From the NCBI GenBank assembly GCA_964592125.1, contig CAZQBV010000032.1:1-26671 (forward strand): a DNA stretch of 26,671 bases. Direction: 5' to 3'. Both the position numbers and the translations under genes were made by a program. The stretch is from UBA5399 sp964592125. Its GTDB lineage: Bacteria; Bacillota; Clostridia; Christensenellales; Christensenellaceae. Below the pieces are notes generated by a model. That model saw only the letters and a list, made by a program, of their open reading frames with translations, had not been told where the DNA came from and did no database searches. Of this stretch, positions 1-8,060 are shown in pieces; the stretch's first letter is position 1, and the number at the start of each line of letters is the position of its first letter.

Positions 1-76
1 AGGCCATGAAATGAACATGGCTTTCTTTCCTGCTGATTTATGGCAGCGGAAAATGGAAGGGGCATTACAGAAAAAA

Positions 77-259
77 ATGAATAAGGCAACATTTTGCGTA
101 CAAATTGATTTTAAGAACAGGGTGATGGGGCACGGAAAGATACAGTGCTTTGAAAACAACTGGGAAGCCGAATTCGAAGGTGCCCTGCAGTTGATTAAAA
201 TGATTGATTGTGTGCTGCGGGAGAATATGTTTTGGAAAGGCAACAATGGCGGGGACTGA
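77..259 (+). CDS. Small hypothetical protein of an integrated element
   Basis: A 60-residue reading frame starting at MNKATF. It has a short hydrophobic/charged pattern ending in a helix-like stretch (GALQLIKMIDCVL). From memory this pattern resembles small uncharacterised proteins that recur in Clostridia mobile elements (a conserved 'ATF...V' beginning and a 'ALxLIKLMD' end), but I cannot confirm a family. The frame also has an upstream ATG at 11, which would add 22 residues; the ATG at 77 was chosen because the resemblance begins there. A purine-rich stretch lies about 15 bases upstream, so the ribosome binding site is weak either way. The integrase fragment 150 bases downstream suggests it belongs to the same integrated element. 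Function unknown. Confidence 0.4.
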   Translation: MNKATFCVQIDFKNRVMGHGKIQCFENNWEAEFEGALQLIKMIDCVLRENMFWKGNNGGD

Positions 260-411
260 GAGTATAAGGGATAAAAATATATTTGTTTGGAAGTAGTATA
301 GGTTGCTTTTCGGGCAGGTCATATTACTTTGCGAAGAATTCACCGAAACGGTGGCTTTAGGTAGTATATTTGCCGCTGTTTTTTTGTTTTATATTAATCA
401 GATAATAAAAG

Positions 412-735
412 AGGCTTAAGTGCGATAGAGTTACACGCACCTTTGGTTTGTTTCTCAAAAAGCATAGTTTTCGTAAAATTCGCTTTCGCGATTTACGACA
501 TACATGCGCGAGTATTCTGCTTGCTAACGGAGTATCTATGAAGCAGATACAGGACTGGATGGGACATAGTGATTACCAAACAACGGCAAACATCTATGCT
601 CATCTGGAAAGTGAATCAAAACAGGCATCTTTAGATTCTATAAGTAAAGCAGTCACCTTTGATTATGGGCAAGTTGCGGAAAAAGAAATGTTTGCAACGA
701 ACCCAGTTGGAGTGGAATCTCTACCAGAAATATAA
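412..735 (+). pseudogene. C-terminal fragment of a tyrosine-type integrase
   Basis: The frame is open from about 409, just after an in-frame TAA at 406, and runs to 735. The product carries the C-terminal catalytic half of a phage/ICE tyrosine recombinase: the RxxRHTCAS box (DLRHTCAS), then MKQIQDWMGHSD, then the NIYAHL segment holding the catalytic tyrosine. Family members are normally about 350-400 residues, so the N-terminal DNA-binding region and the first catalytic arginine are missing. No ATG with a ribosome binding site precedes the fragment; TTG at 448 is the only nearby alternative start. The fragment ends 35 bases before the 3' end of tRNA-Ser, as expected for an integrase at the end of its own element. 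I read it as a dead remnant of a tRNA-targeting element lying to the left. Confidence 0.8.
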
Positions 736-762
736 AAGAAACCCACGTTTATTGTGGATTTC
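734..762 (-). terminator. Intrinsic terminator of the tRNA-Ser gene
   Basis: Read on the minus strand, a 9 bp stem (GAAATCCAC / GTGGGTTTC, one G-T pair) with a 7-base loop is followed by TTTT. It starts 8 bases after the CCA end of the tRNA. It overlaps the end of the integrase fragment, so if the element integrated here, the present terminator is partly element DNA. Confidence 0.6.
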
Positions 763-770
763 TAGAAAAA

Positions 771-800
771 TGGCGGAGGAGGTGGGGTTCGAACCCACGT
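771..800. other. Probable attachment site of the left-hand integrated element
   Basis: The 3' part of a tRNA gene is the usual target of tyrosine integrases, and the integrase fragment ends 35 bases away pointing at it. The T-arm and acceptor region (771-800) is therefore the likely att core. Only one end is inside the window, so the matching direct repeat cannot be checked and the exact limits are inferred. Confidence 0.4.
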
Positions 801-859
801 GGGCTTGCACCCTAACGGTTTTCAAGACCGCCCCGTTATGACCGCTTCGGTACCCCTCC
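771..859 (-). tRNA. tRNA-Ser (anticodon UGA)
   Basis: The minus strand folds into a class II (long variable arm) tRNA of 89 bases with an encoded CCA. The acceptor stem is GGAGGGG with CTCCTCC plus discriminator G. The anticodon loop is CTTGAAA with anticodon TGA, and the T arm is GTGGG-TTCGAAC-CCCAC. The variable arm and TGA anticodon identify it as serine. A promoter lies upstream (875-903) and a terminator downstream. Its 3' end faces the integrase fragment, marking it as the integration target. Confidence 0.97.
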
Positions 860-874
860 AAATAACGCGAATTT

Positions 875-903
875 ATTCTAGCAAAAATGACTCCTCTTGT
901 CAA
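875..903 (-). promoter_or_regulatory. Promoter of tRNA-Ser
   Basis: On the minus strand a perfect -35 TTGACA (898-903), a 17-base spacer and a -10 TAGAAT (875-880). It lies 15 bases upstream of the mature tRNA start. Confidence 0.75.
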
Positions 904-947
904 ATCATGCATAGGCCACCTGCGAACAAGGGTCGCCTAAAGGTGTG

Positions 948-1319
948 CTAGGAATTAAGCTTGTTTTTATCTTTTTCTGTTTGCGCTTCGAATTCGCTAA
1001 TCTCTTTGTTTAGGAAGTAAGAGATTACTGTGCGTATTGCCACAATGGCTGCTAGACGCAGAATATCCTCAAATGTCGGTTTTACAATGGAATCTATAAT
1101 ATCTGCTGCTATTAAAATTTCCAAGCTAAGCAAAACGTAGCCGCCCAGAACGTTTTTTGTTGCAGTTAGTTTTTTCATATCCACCAGCTTGTCCATACGG
1201 GCAAAACGCGATACAAAAAAATCCTTGCTACTCACCAGCACACCCCAAACCAATATCACAATAGACAGTAAGTGAAGGCAGGTTGTAACAATCTCTAAAA
1301 TTGGCGCTAAATACTCCAT
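948..1319 (-). CDS. DUF1622 family integral membrane protein
   Basis: A 123-residue protein with three hydrophobic helices (about residues 5-30, 58-77 and 84-105) and a charged C-terminal tail. Its length, the early membrane segment, the central basic loop and the 'GGYVLLSLEILIAADIIDSI' segment fit DUF1622, a family of small bacterial membrane proteins without a known function. The ATG is preceded by a good ribosome binding site (GGGAGGA, spacing about 8) and by the promoter at 1350-1378, so the start is well supported. It sits alone between the tRNA and a divergent lipoprotein gene and is probably monocistronic. Family assignment is by recognition; no function can be inferred. Confidence 0.85.
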   Translation of the reverse strand: MEYLAPILEIVTTCLHLLSIVILVWGVLVSSKDFFVSRFARMDKLVDMKKLTATKNVLGGYVLLSLEILIAADIIDSIVKPTFEDILRLAAIVAIRTVISYFLNKEISEFEAQTEKDKNKLNS

Positions 1320-1349
1320 CTGTATTTCCTCCCGCTTAAATTATACCAA

Positions 1350-1378
1350 ATTATACCATAAGAAAAGCTTTGCTGCAA
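1350..1378 (-). promoter_or_regulatory. Promoter of the DUF1622 gene
   Basis: On the minus strand: -35 TTGCAG (1373-1378), a 17-base spacer and -10 TATAAT (1350-1355). A second TATAAT copy follows 11 bases downstream (GGTATAATTT occurs twice), so the start of transcription may be ambiguous. Confidence 0.6.
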
Positions 1379-1507
1379 AAAAATGTGTTTGCTTCTAATT
1401 CCTGTTTATATGAATTATGGCAGGAAAATGCGCATGCTGGAAGATTTACAAAATGATTCCAATATGGCATGATAGAAATAAATGATTACTAAAAAAGGTG
1501 GAGAGCT

Positions 1508-2164
1508 GTGAAAAATTTACTTATTGTTGTGCTTGTGTTGTTTATGATAACAATGGTTGGTTGTGGTAAAACGCAAGAAGTTGTGCCGACACCAACGGTG
1601 GGAGTGGTCGAAACCCCTTCGGCAGAGCCTACCCCCAAGGTTGCTAAAGAAGGCGAAAACCCTGTTTCGGAGGCACCGCTTCAGGTACTGCTATTCAATG
1701 CGAGTGAAGAAATAGAGACACCCACTCAGCTTACTGTTGTGGATATTACTGCTTTGGTAGCAGAGCTGAGAAGTGGCAAAGAAGCGGCTGCCGAGCCTAT
1801 TATAACGGAAAAAGAAACAATGCGCGCTATGCTATCGGTATATTCCATTGTGGAGACAGCGGTTTTGGATGAAGATGGAAAAGAGACAGGAGAGGTGAAA
1901 AACTTTGTAGATACGAAGTTTGTCAATAACTTGCTGGAAGATACGCAGTCGGTAAATGCGCAGCTTGAAACGGATGATTTTCTTGTTCTGTATCAATATA
2001 GTGAAACGGATGAAAAGGGGCAGGAAACAGTGAAGTATGCATCGTATGGCGGGATATACAATGGCATGGATTTTGAACAGGATACGCTGGGCTTCTATCC
2101 CATAGCTATCACGGCGGATTCGGTTACCGTACTTTCAGATAAAACCATTGCTTTTGAAGCCTAA
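1508..2164 (+). CDS. Lipoprotein of unknown function
   Basis: A 218-residue protein starting at GTG, with AGGTGG about 6 bases upstream. Residues 1-19 form a lipoprotein signal peptide (MKNLLIVVLVLF..) ending in a lipobox-like VGC, so the mature protein should be lipid-anchored through Cys19. A proline/threonine-rich linker (about 25-55) is followed by a globular region. I see no catalytic motif or domain I recognise. It is divergent from the DUF1622 gene and converges on the MFS transporter gene, with only 37 bases between the stop codons and no clear terminator. The similar lipoprotein plan at 24516 suggests an expanded set of anchored surface proteins, but the two sequences are not obviously related. 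Confidence 0.8.
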   Translation: MKNLLIVVLVLFMITMVGCGKTQEVVPTPTVGVVETPSAEPTPKVAKEGENPVSEAPLQVLLFNASEEIETPTQLTVVDITALVAELRSGKEAAAEPIITEKETMRAMLSVYSIVETAVLDEDGKETGEVKNFVDTKFVNNLLEDTQSVNAQLETDDFLVLYQYSETDEKGQETVKYASYGGIYNGMDFEQDTLGFYPIAITADSVTVLSDKTIAFEA

Positions 2165-2201
2165 AAAGATTTACCACCTGTAGGTATACGTTGTGTGCGT
2201 A

Positions 2202-3362
2202 TTAGGTCACTTTGTTGTATTTGCGGGGAAGCAGTACATAGCACAGTGCTGCGGTTGCCGTCATAATGCCCACCATCATCCAGTAGGCGGCTGCAAACGA
2301 TGAAAAATCTATTACAAAGCCCATTAGTACAGGCCCCAGCAAGATACCAATGCCAAACAGGGACTGGTATATGCCCGTAGCCACGCCCCGCTGCGTTTGC
2401 GGCACGCTTAGCATTACAAAGCCGGTAAGCGCTGCCTGCCCTATGCCATAGCACACGCCGGATAATATTTGCATGATATAAATAGAAACTAGGTTGCTTT
2501 GGTAAAACAGAGGAATGCAGGAAAACGCACCAATCAAAAATGAAATGGCCACCGCATTGATACCACCCAGCTTTTTGTACGCTTTGGTGCCCACAAATAG
2601 AGAGCTAACCGAGGTGGCCAAAAAGAAGGAGAGCATCAGCATACCTAGGTCAAAACTATCTGCGCCCATGTCCTTTGCAATCACTTGCGTGAAGGTGGTG
2701 GGCACGCCAAAGCACAGCAGTTGGCTTAATATGGAAAAAAAGCACAGTATCATCAGCTCTTTGTTTTTGAATAAAAGCAGCTGATCTTTCAGCTTTACCG
2801 GGGTTCTTTTCTCCACATCTTTTTCTTTTATGCCAAACATTAGCAACAGACCGATGGCCGAGGCCACCAGCCCAATGGAGAATGTGGCGTAGTATCCGGC
2901 CAGCATTGCCACCACCGCACACAATAGCGATGCCACCACCTTGCCGCCGTTTGCGGAGGCAGAAAGCGTGCCCTGTGCCTTCACCTGTTGGTTGTTGTTG
3001 TGATAGTGTGAATAGGCGGCACACACCACCACCCACCAGGCCGCCGCCGCACCTGCCATGGCTCTTGCGGTTATCAGCCATTCTATGCTGTTTCCTAAAA
3101 ATACAAACATTAGGTTGGAAATACATAGTATAGAAAAACCCACAATCAGCAGTGTTCGGTCCTTGCCTATGCGGTCGCGCACTATGCCCAGCGGTATTCT
3201 AAGCACAATTTGCAACACGCCATACACGCCGCCCAACAGACCAATCATTACCACGTCGGCACCAATGGATGCCGCATATGCGGGCAACACCGGCACATAG
3301 GAATACATGGACATCCACAGGAAAGCTCCCGCTAAATTTATCAGTAATATATTTCGTTTCAC
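2202..3362 (-). CDS. Major facilitator superfamily transporter
   Basis: A 386-residue protein with about 12 hydrophobic helices, the usual MFS size. The loop after helix 2 contains the MFS signature (GIVRDRIGKDRTL), and helix 1 ends in a typical 'YVPVLPAYAASIGAD' segment. The start is GTG at 3362, preceded by AAGGGG about 11 bases upstream and by a good promoter. The arrangement of 6+6 helices with a basic central loop (EKDVEKRTPVKLKDQ) fits drug- or metabolite-efflux type members, but the substrate cannot be read from the sequence. It is transcribed divergently from the RpiR-type regulator (140 bases between the two promoters), a layout that suggests the regulator may control it; in that case a sugar or sugar-phosphate related role would be possible. 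Confidence 0.9.
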   Translation of the reverse strand: MKRNILLINLAGAFLWMSMYSYVPVLPAYAASIGADVVMIGLLGGVYGVLQIVLRIPLGIVRDRIGKDRTLLIVGFSILCISNLMFVFLGNSIEWLITARAMAGAAAAWWVVVCAAYSHYHNNNQQVKAQGTLSASANGGKVVASLLCAVVAMLAGYYATFSIGLVASAIGLLLMFGIKEKDVEKRTPVKLKDQLLLFKNKELMILCFFSILSQLLCFGVPTTFTQVIAKDMGADSFDLGMLMLSFFLATSVSSLFVGTKAYKKLGGINAVAISFLIGAFSCIPLFYQSNLVSIYIMQILSGVCYGIGQAALTGFVMLSVPQTQRGVATGIYQSLFGIGILLGPVLMGFVIDFSSFAAAYWMMVGIMTATAALCYVLLPRKYNKVT

Positions 3363-3391
3363 TTTAGCATACCCCTTATCTACAAGAAACG

Positions 3392-3420
3392 ATTATACGC
3401 CTTCTTGGCTTTGCATACAA
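3392..3420 (-). promoter_or_regulatory. Promoter of the MFS transporter gene
   Basis: On the minus strand: -35 TTGTAT (3415-3420), 17-base spacer, -10 TATAAT (3392-3397), 30 bases upstream of the GTG start. Confidence 0.65.
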
Positions 3421-3500
3421 CTAGCTTGGCTGTTACTTGGCTCTTTTCGCGCAGTTTTTTTCAACAAGTTCAATAATCGGTTTGCTTTGGTTGGATTGAA

Positions 3501-3530
3501 TTGACAATTTGCTTCTTTTTGGTCTATAAT
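3501..3530 (+). promoter_or_regulatory. Promoter of the RpiR-family regulator gene
   Basis: A perfect -35 TTGACA (3501-3506), an 18-base spacer and a perfect -10 TATAAT (3525-3530). Because it lies inside the longest open frame, it excludes the upstream ATG-type start at 3501 and supports the start at 3561. Confidence 0.8.
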
Positions 3531-3560
3531 AAAATATCTTTTCATAGGGAGAAAAATTCG

Positions 3561-4445
3561 ATGGAAAAAAATATTATTTCAATCATACATCAACATTTGC
3601 CCTATCTAAATCCTGCACTTCGCAAAATTGCAGAGTATATTTTGGAAAACATGGAAGAAAGCCGTAGCATTACCACCAGAAATCTTGCCGGGAATGTTGG
3701 CGTTGCCGAAAGCACGGTTACCCGTTTTGTAAATGAGCTGGGCTTTGGCAGCTTTCAAGAGCTAAAAATGAGCATTGTGGAATATCTTACCCAAAATCAA
3801 ATGGCACATACCGAAGAAGACAAGGTATATGAAGACATTGCACAGGGTGATGGCATAAATGATGTGATAGAAAAGCTGGTGTACCGCAACACGCTGGCAC
3901 TTACCGAAACGCGGCGCACGCTAAACAACCAGGCGGTACAGCAGGCGGTAGACCTAATAGACGCGGCCGAAACGCTGGTGTTGTGCAGCGCGGGTTTTTC
4001 GCGTGTGGCAGCTGCAGAGGGGGTGATGCGCTTTATACGCGCTGGCAAAAAGTGCATTACCTTTGACGATGAAAGCACGCAGCTGATTGTATCGTCTATT
4101 TGTGGGCCAAAGGATGTAATGATTGGCATTAGCAACACAGGCCGCACCAAAAAGGTTATTCAGGCCATGCGCAATGCGCAAGCGGGCAAATGCCCCACCA
4201 TAGGCATTACCTCTTTTGAGGATTCCCCCATTGTGCGCCATTCGGATGTGCTGCTGTTTACCCCATCCAAAAGCAAAGCAGCAGAAACCGGCACCACATG
4301 GGAAAGCGCCTCTTCCAAAACCGCACAAATACTGGTAATGGATATTCTTTGCGCCTGCTACACCCTGCGGCACTACAACGAAACGCTGGAGCATATGAAT
4401 GACACCTATCAGGCACTAAAGGAAACGCGCGAAAACAGACGGTGA
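3561..4445 (+). CDS. MurR/RpiR family transcriptional regulator
   Basis: A 294-residue protein with an N-terminal helix-turn-helix of the RpiR type (about 1-77; the segment LAGNVGVAESTVTRFVNELG is the recognition region) and a C-terminal SIS sugar-phosphate binding domain (about 115-260, with VLCSAGFSRVAA and MIGISNTGRTKKVI). Proteins of this kind bind phosphosugars and repress or activate sugar uptake and catabolism genes. The ATG at 3561 has AGGGAG about 10 bases upstream and lies just behind a strong promoter. It is divergent from the MFS transporter and ends at a bidirectional terminator shared with the HAD phosphatase. The ligand is not evident. The two-domain length is normal for the family and no key part appears missing. 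Confidence 0.92.
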   Translation: MEKNIISIIHQHLPYLNPALRKIAEYILENMEESRSITTRNLAGNVGVAESTVTRFVNELGFGSFQELKMSIVEYLTQNQMAHTEEDKVYEDIAQGDGINDVIEKLVYRNTLALTETRRTLNNQAVQQAVDLIDAAETLVLCSAGFSRVAAAEGVMRFIRAGKKCITFDDESTQLIVSSICGPKDVMIGISNTGRTKKVIQAMRNAQAGKCPTIGITSFEDSPIVRHSDVLLFTPSKSKAAETGTTWESASSKTAQILVMDILCACYTLRHYNETLEHMNDTYQALKETRENRR

Positions 4446-4475
4446 TGCCAATATTGCTGATGCGACTTGGCTGTA

Positions 4476-4510
4476 AAAAGGGAACGGTGCATGTACACCG
4501 TTCCCTTTTG
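4476..4510. terminator. Bidirectional intrinsic terminator
   Basis: A perfect 14 bp stem (AAAAGGGAACGGTG at 4476-4489 and its complement at 4496-4509) with a 6-base loop. The A/T ends give a T run in both directions. It lies between two converging genes, the RpiR regulator and the HAD phosphatase, and can serve both. Confidence 0.9.
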
Positions 4511-4551
4511 TTATTCGGATTATTGTACTTCGCGATCAATAAAATCGGCTA

Positions 4552-5340
4552 TCAGCCGGGGATATCTCCTACGCCATCCAGTATATACATAGGACGGTAG
4601 GGGAATTCCTCTATAGTTTTGCGTGTGCTAACGCCGGTAAGCACCAGCGCCGTCTCCATGCCGGATTCTATTCCCGCAATGACATCCGTATCCATGCGGT
4701 CGCCCACCATTACCGTATCTGCAGAGTGTACCCCCAGCATTTTTATGCCTGTGCGCATCATCAAGGCATTTGGTTTGCCCACAAAATAAGCATTTTTGCC
4801 TGTAGCCAGCTCTATTGGCGCCACCAGCGCACCGCAGGCCGGCATAATGCCAAATTCACTGGGGCCGGTAATGTCGGGGTTGGTACCCACCAGCTTTGCG
4901 CCGTTGGTTACGAATTTGATTGCTTTCACAATATTGTCAAAATTGTAGCTGCTGGTTTCCCCCATCACTACATATTCTGGGTCTACATCGTTCATGGTAA
5001 TGCCCGCTTCGTATAGCGCATTGAACAGCCCGGCCTCTCCAATGGCATAAACCGAGCAATTTTCGGATTGCTGCTTCAAAAACTTTGCCGTGGCCAAAGC
5101 GCTGGTATAAAAACGGCTTTCATCTACATCCAAACCCATGCGAGCCAGCTTTTGTTGCAATTCGCGCGGGGTACGTTCGCTAGAGTTGGTTAGAAATAAA
5201 AAGTTTTTGTTTTCGCGCACCAGCCACTGGTAAAATTCTGCAACACCTGGCAACAGGCGGTTGCCGTGGTATATCACGCCATCCATATCGCATATAAAGC
5301 CTTGTTTGTTACGTAATTGATCAATTGTATACTTTGTCAT
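4552..5340 (-). CDS. HAD-superfamily phosphatase, NagD/YutF-like
   Basis: A 262-residue protein of the class IIA HAD phosphatases (NagD family). Visible motifs: motif I DMDGVIYHG (Asp18 nucleophile, Asp20), motif II LTNSSE (Thr51), motif III lysine in VGKPN (Lys189) and motif IV GDRMDTD (213-219). These enzymes remove phosphate from small phosphorylated metabolites, such as nucleotides or sugar phosphates, in the cytoplasm; the true substrate is usually unknown. Four more codons exist upstream (MRNG), but the ATG at 5340 is chosen because GAGGA lies 5 bases before it. The gene stands alone on the minus strand and ends at the shared terminator at 4476-4510. No motif residue is missing, so it should be active. 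Confidence 0.92.
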   Translation of the reverse strand: MTKYTIDQLRNKQGFICDMDGVIYHGNRLLPGVAEFYQWLVRENKNFLFLTNSSERTPRELQQKLARMGLDVDESRFYTSALATAKFLKQQSENCSVYAIGEAGLFNALYEAGITMNDVDPEYVVMGETSSYNFDNIVKAIKFVTNGAKLVGTNPDITGPSEFGIMPACGALVAPIELATGKNAYFVGKPNALMMRTGIKMLGVHSADTVMVGDRMDTDVIAGIESGMETALVLTGVSTRKTIEEFPYRPMYILDGVGDIPG

Positions 5341-5626
5341 ACCATTCCTCATTGTTTGTTTTGTATATTTTATTCTATTATACTATAAGTATACCCTTTT
5401 CATAGCTGTTTTATGCGATTTTATATGAAAAACCCAAAACGTATTTGAATTGAAAGAGCAATACTCTTGAATTGTTGCGAAACAATTTTACACTGATTGA
5501 ATTATGAATCAGTTTATGAAAAAATTTACAAAGGAATGTGCCGGAATTTGTTTAGTGAGGGTAAGCACATATTATATTAAGCGCGAATGCCTTTATATTT
5601 GCATTGGCACTAGGGAGAGCGTGTTT

Positions 5627-5914
5627 ATGATAGAAAAAAACCATATAGATGATATTCAAATCATTCGAAAGCTTGTGGGAAATATTAGTGTGCAAGAACT
5701 TTTTTCAGACCAGTTTATGCAGGAGTATACTAAATTGCTCAACTTCAATTTGTTTATGGATATTATAGGTAAATTGCTGCACACCATAGAGGACATTCCC
5801 AGTATAAAGGGTGCCCAAACCGATGACTTGGTAAGCCAGTATACAGAATTTGGAACATGGCCGGAAATGGTATTCACCGCTTGCAATTATTACTTGGTAA
5901 TGCATACAAGCTAG
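5627..5914 (+). CDS. Hypothetical protein, 95 residues
   Basis: A short frame starting at ATG 5627 (MIEKNHIDD), with AGGGAG about 9 bases upstream. The open frame extends 41 codons further upstream to 5504, but that part has no ribosome binding site and reads like low-complexity intergenic translation. The product is mixed alpha-helical with no membrane segment, no cysteine pair and no motif I recognise. It lies between the phosphatase and the phasin operon, with its own short intergenic spaces. The 285 bases upstream (5341-5626) hold two small hairpins (around 5455-5495) and no other gene. Confidence 0.5.
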   Translation: MIEKNHIDDIQIIRKLVGNISVQELFSDQFMQEYTKLLNFNLFMDIIGKLLHTIEDIPSIKGAQTDDLVSQYTEFGTWPEMVFTACNYYLVMHTS

Positions 5915-5965
5915 GAAATATTTGCATTGCAGCATTACGTCTTGCTTTCGGCAAAGTAATATCTT

Positions 5966-5994
5966 TTGCAAAAATTACTATATCGTATTATAAT
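5966..5994 (+). promoter_or_regulatory. Promoter of the phasin-like / UbiB operon
   Basis: -35 TTGCAA (5966-5971), 17-base spacer, perfect -10 TATAAT (5989-5994), 56 bases ahead of the start of the first gene. Confidence 0.7.
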
Positions 5995-6050
5995 TAAGGT
6001 TACTATAAAATTTCTATTTAAAACCACAAAAAACTTTAGGAGGTTTACCC

Positions 6051-6347
6051 ATGGCAAACTTGATAGATGATACCATTAATTTTGGCTTTGGTGTTTGGGC
6101 GTATTCCCGGGAGAAACTGGAATCCGTTGTGGAAAAAATGGTGGATGCAGGCAAAGTGGAAAAGCAAGACGCACAAGGCGTTATGCGAGATCTTGTGAAA
6201 AAAGGCGAAGAGCAACGAACCGAAGTGAAGAACATGATACGGGACGAAGTGCAAAGCGCCATGCAAACCGTTCGGGGGGAAGGCCTTACCAAGGAAGATA
6301 TCCGGGCGATTATAAAAGAGGAGTTGGCCGCGTCCAAGCAAGATTAA
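6051..6347 (+). CDS. Phasin-like coiled-coil protein
   Basis: A 98-residue, charged, mostly helical protein with heptad-like spacing (REKLESVVEKMVDAGKVEK..) and no membrane segment. The length, the beginning with a short hydrophobic patch and the long amphipathic helix match the phasin / polyhydroxyalkanoate granule-associated-like proteins that in many Clostridia directly precede a UbiB kinase. True phasins coat polyester granules, but no polyester synthase is visible here, so I would not infer granule binding. The ribosome binding site AGGAGG is ideal. The stop codon is followed at once by the UbiB start (TAAATG), so the two proteins are almost certainly co-translated and may act together, the helix perhaps regulating the kinase. 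Confidence 0.8.
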   Translation: MANLIDDTINFGFGVWAYSREKLESVVEKMVDAGKVEKQDAQGVMRDLVKKGEEQRTEVKNMIRDEVQSAMQTVRGEGLTKEDIRAIIKEELAASKQD

Positions 6348-8060
6348 ATGCCAGGTGCTATTTCCGAAAAAAAACCTGCCAAAGGTAACACAAATCTAAA
6401 ACGCTATCGCGAAATTATGACCGTTTTAACCAAAAACGGCCTTGGTTTTATTTTTGTTAAAACAGCGCTTTCGCGCAACCCTCAAAAAGAGCTGCACAAG
6501 GAACACCGCAGGTCGGGCACGCACACCATTGCAGAACGCATACGTATCTCTTGCGAGCAACTGGGGCCTACCTTTATAAAAATTGGGCAAATTTTGGGGA
6601 TGCGCACAGATCTGGTGCCAGAGGACATTGCGCGGGAGCTTCAAAAATTGCAGGACGATGTGCCCGTATTTCCTTTTGAAGAGGCACGAAGGCTAATAGA
6701 AAAAGAGCTAGAGGCCAGTATAGAAGATATTTTTATGGAGTTCGACCCTCAGCCTGTTGCATCGGCATCGGTATCGCAAGTGTATCGTGCCCGTTTGTAT
6801 TCTGGCGATCTGGTGGCGGTAAAGGTGTCTCGACCGGGCACGCACGAAGTGGTTTGTACCGATTTGGACATACTGCACAAGCTGGCCAGCTTTATGGACA
6901 AGCACACCAAGTACGGCAAGCTATACGATTTTCAACGTATGGTGCGGGAGTTGCGCACTGTGATGGAACAGGAAATGAACCTGATTCATGAAGGAGAAAA
7001 CATAGACCGTTTCCGCAGAAACCTAAAGGGAGAGAAAAACATAACCGCGCCCAAGGTGCGTTGGATGTATACCACCCAAAGAGTGCTGACAATGGACTAT
7101 GTGGATGGTGTGAAAATAAATGACATAGCTGCGTTGGATAGCGTTGGGGCAGATAAAAAGAAAATTGCAGAGGATTTTGCCAATTCACTTTTAAAGCAAA
7201 TGTTGATAGATGGTTTTTTCCATGCAGACCCGCACCCCGGAAATGTGATGGTAACACACAACGGCACCCGTATAGAGTTTATAGATTTGGGCATGGTGGG
7301 GCAGCTTTCGGAGCATTTTCGTCTGGCGTTAAATGATATGGTTTTGGGCATTGCCACGCAAAACACACGAAAAGTAGCGCAGTCTATTGTGGATATGGAT
7401 ACAGCGGGTGCCATTGTAAACCGGCATCATTTTTTAAAAACGCTGGATGCATTGATGGACGAATATGTATATTCCCCATTGGAAACGCTAAATGCAGGCA
7501 GGCTATTTTCCAGCATATTTGCATTGGCGGGTGAATACAATATGGTAATACAGGGCGAATTTGCACTGGTGGCGAAAGCGCTGGCAACTGCGCAAGGGGT
7601 AATAGAGCTGCTGTGGCCAAAATCCAACGTGCTGGCTATTGCAAAAAAAACCACCGGAAGCTTGCTGAAAAGCAGATTTTCCGGTAAGAAAATGAAGGAC
7701 GACTTGTTTGTGCTGGGTGACGATGCGCTGGAGCTGGCAAAAAGCACCCCGCCTTTTCTGCTGGATTTTATGCGAAAAATGAAAGAAAGCAACTTTTCGG
7801 TGGATATAAAATTGAAGCATTTGGAAAAACTGGATAAAAATTTGGAGCGCGTGGCCAACCGCATTTCCTTCACGGTGGTGCTGCTGGCAGTGTGTATTGT
7901 AATGGCGGGGGTTATTGTTGCCGTGGGCTTTCAGGCGGGCAGAGACCCCGAACTTTATGAAATTAGTTTTTTTGCCTTGCGGGCGGGGCTTATTATTGCC
8001 GCAGCTATTATTGGCGGGTTGGTCTTCAATATGATATATTCTAATATAAAGAGACATTGA
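6348..8060 (+). CDS. AarF/ABC1/UbiB-family atypical protein kinase
   Basis: A 570-residue membrane-associated protein of the UbiB family. Motifs in order: KIGQ (78-81) in the family-specific N-terminal extension, the alanine-rich nucleotide loop ASASVSQV (138-145, replacing a glycine-rich loop), the lysine in VAVKV (159), the catalytic-loop HADPHPGN (292-299) and the metal-binding DLG (313-315). Two C-terminal membrane helices (about 512-534 and 546-566) anchor it. Characterised members bind ATP and support synthesis or handling of isoprenoid lipids such as ubiquinone. A clostridial anaerobe is unlikely to make ubiquinone, so the lipid partner here is unknown. All catalytic residues are present. 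It abuts the phasin-like gene upstream and the large membrane protein downstream (TGA followed directly by GTG), forming a three-gene operon. Confidence 0.93.
   Translation: MPGAISEKKPAKGNTNLKRYREIMTVLTKNGLGFIFVKTALSRNPQKELHKEHRRSGTHTIAERIRISCEQLGPTFIKIGQILGMRTDLVPEDIARELQKLQDDVPVFPFEEARRLIEKELEASIEDIFMEFDPQPVASASVSQVYRARLYSGDLVAVKVSRPGTHEVVCTDLDILHKLASFMDKHTKYGKLYDFQRMVRELRTVMEQEMNLIHEGENIDRFRRNLKGEKNITAPKVRWMYTTQRVLTMDYVDGVKINDIAALDSVGADKKKIAEDFANSLLKQMLIDGFFHADPHPGNVMVTHNGTRIEFIDLGMVGQLSEHFRLALNDMVLGIATQNTRKVAQSIVDMDTAGAIVNRHHFLKTLDALMDEYVYSPLETLNAGRLFSSIFALAGEYNMVIQGEFALVAKALATAQGVIELLWPKSNVLAIAKKTTGSLLKSRFSGKKMKDDLFVLGDDALELAKSTPPFLLDFMRKMKESNFSVDIKLKHLEKLDKNLERVANRISFTVVLLAVCIVMAGVIVAVGFQAGRDPELYEISFFALRAGLIIAAAIIGGLVFNMIYSNIKRH

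Noticed and set aside
905..945. Hairpin (CACCT..AGGTG with inner GCGA/TCGC) behind the DUF1622 gene
   Set aside because: No T run follows, so it cannot be called an intrinsic terminator, and no known RNA fold was recognised.
3501..3560. N-terminal extension of the RpiR regulator
   Set aside because: The region contains the promoter's -35 and -10 boxes; the start at 3561 has a proper ribosome binding site.
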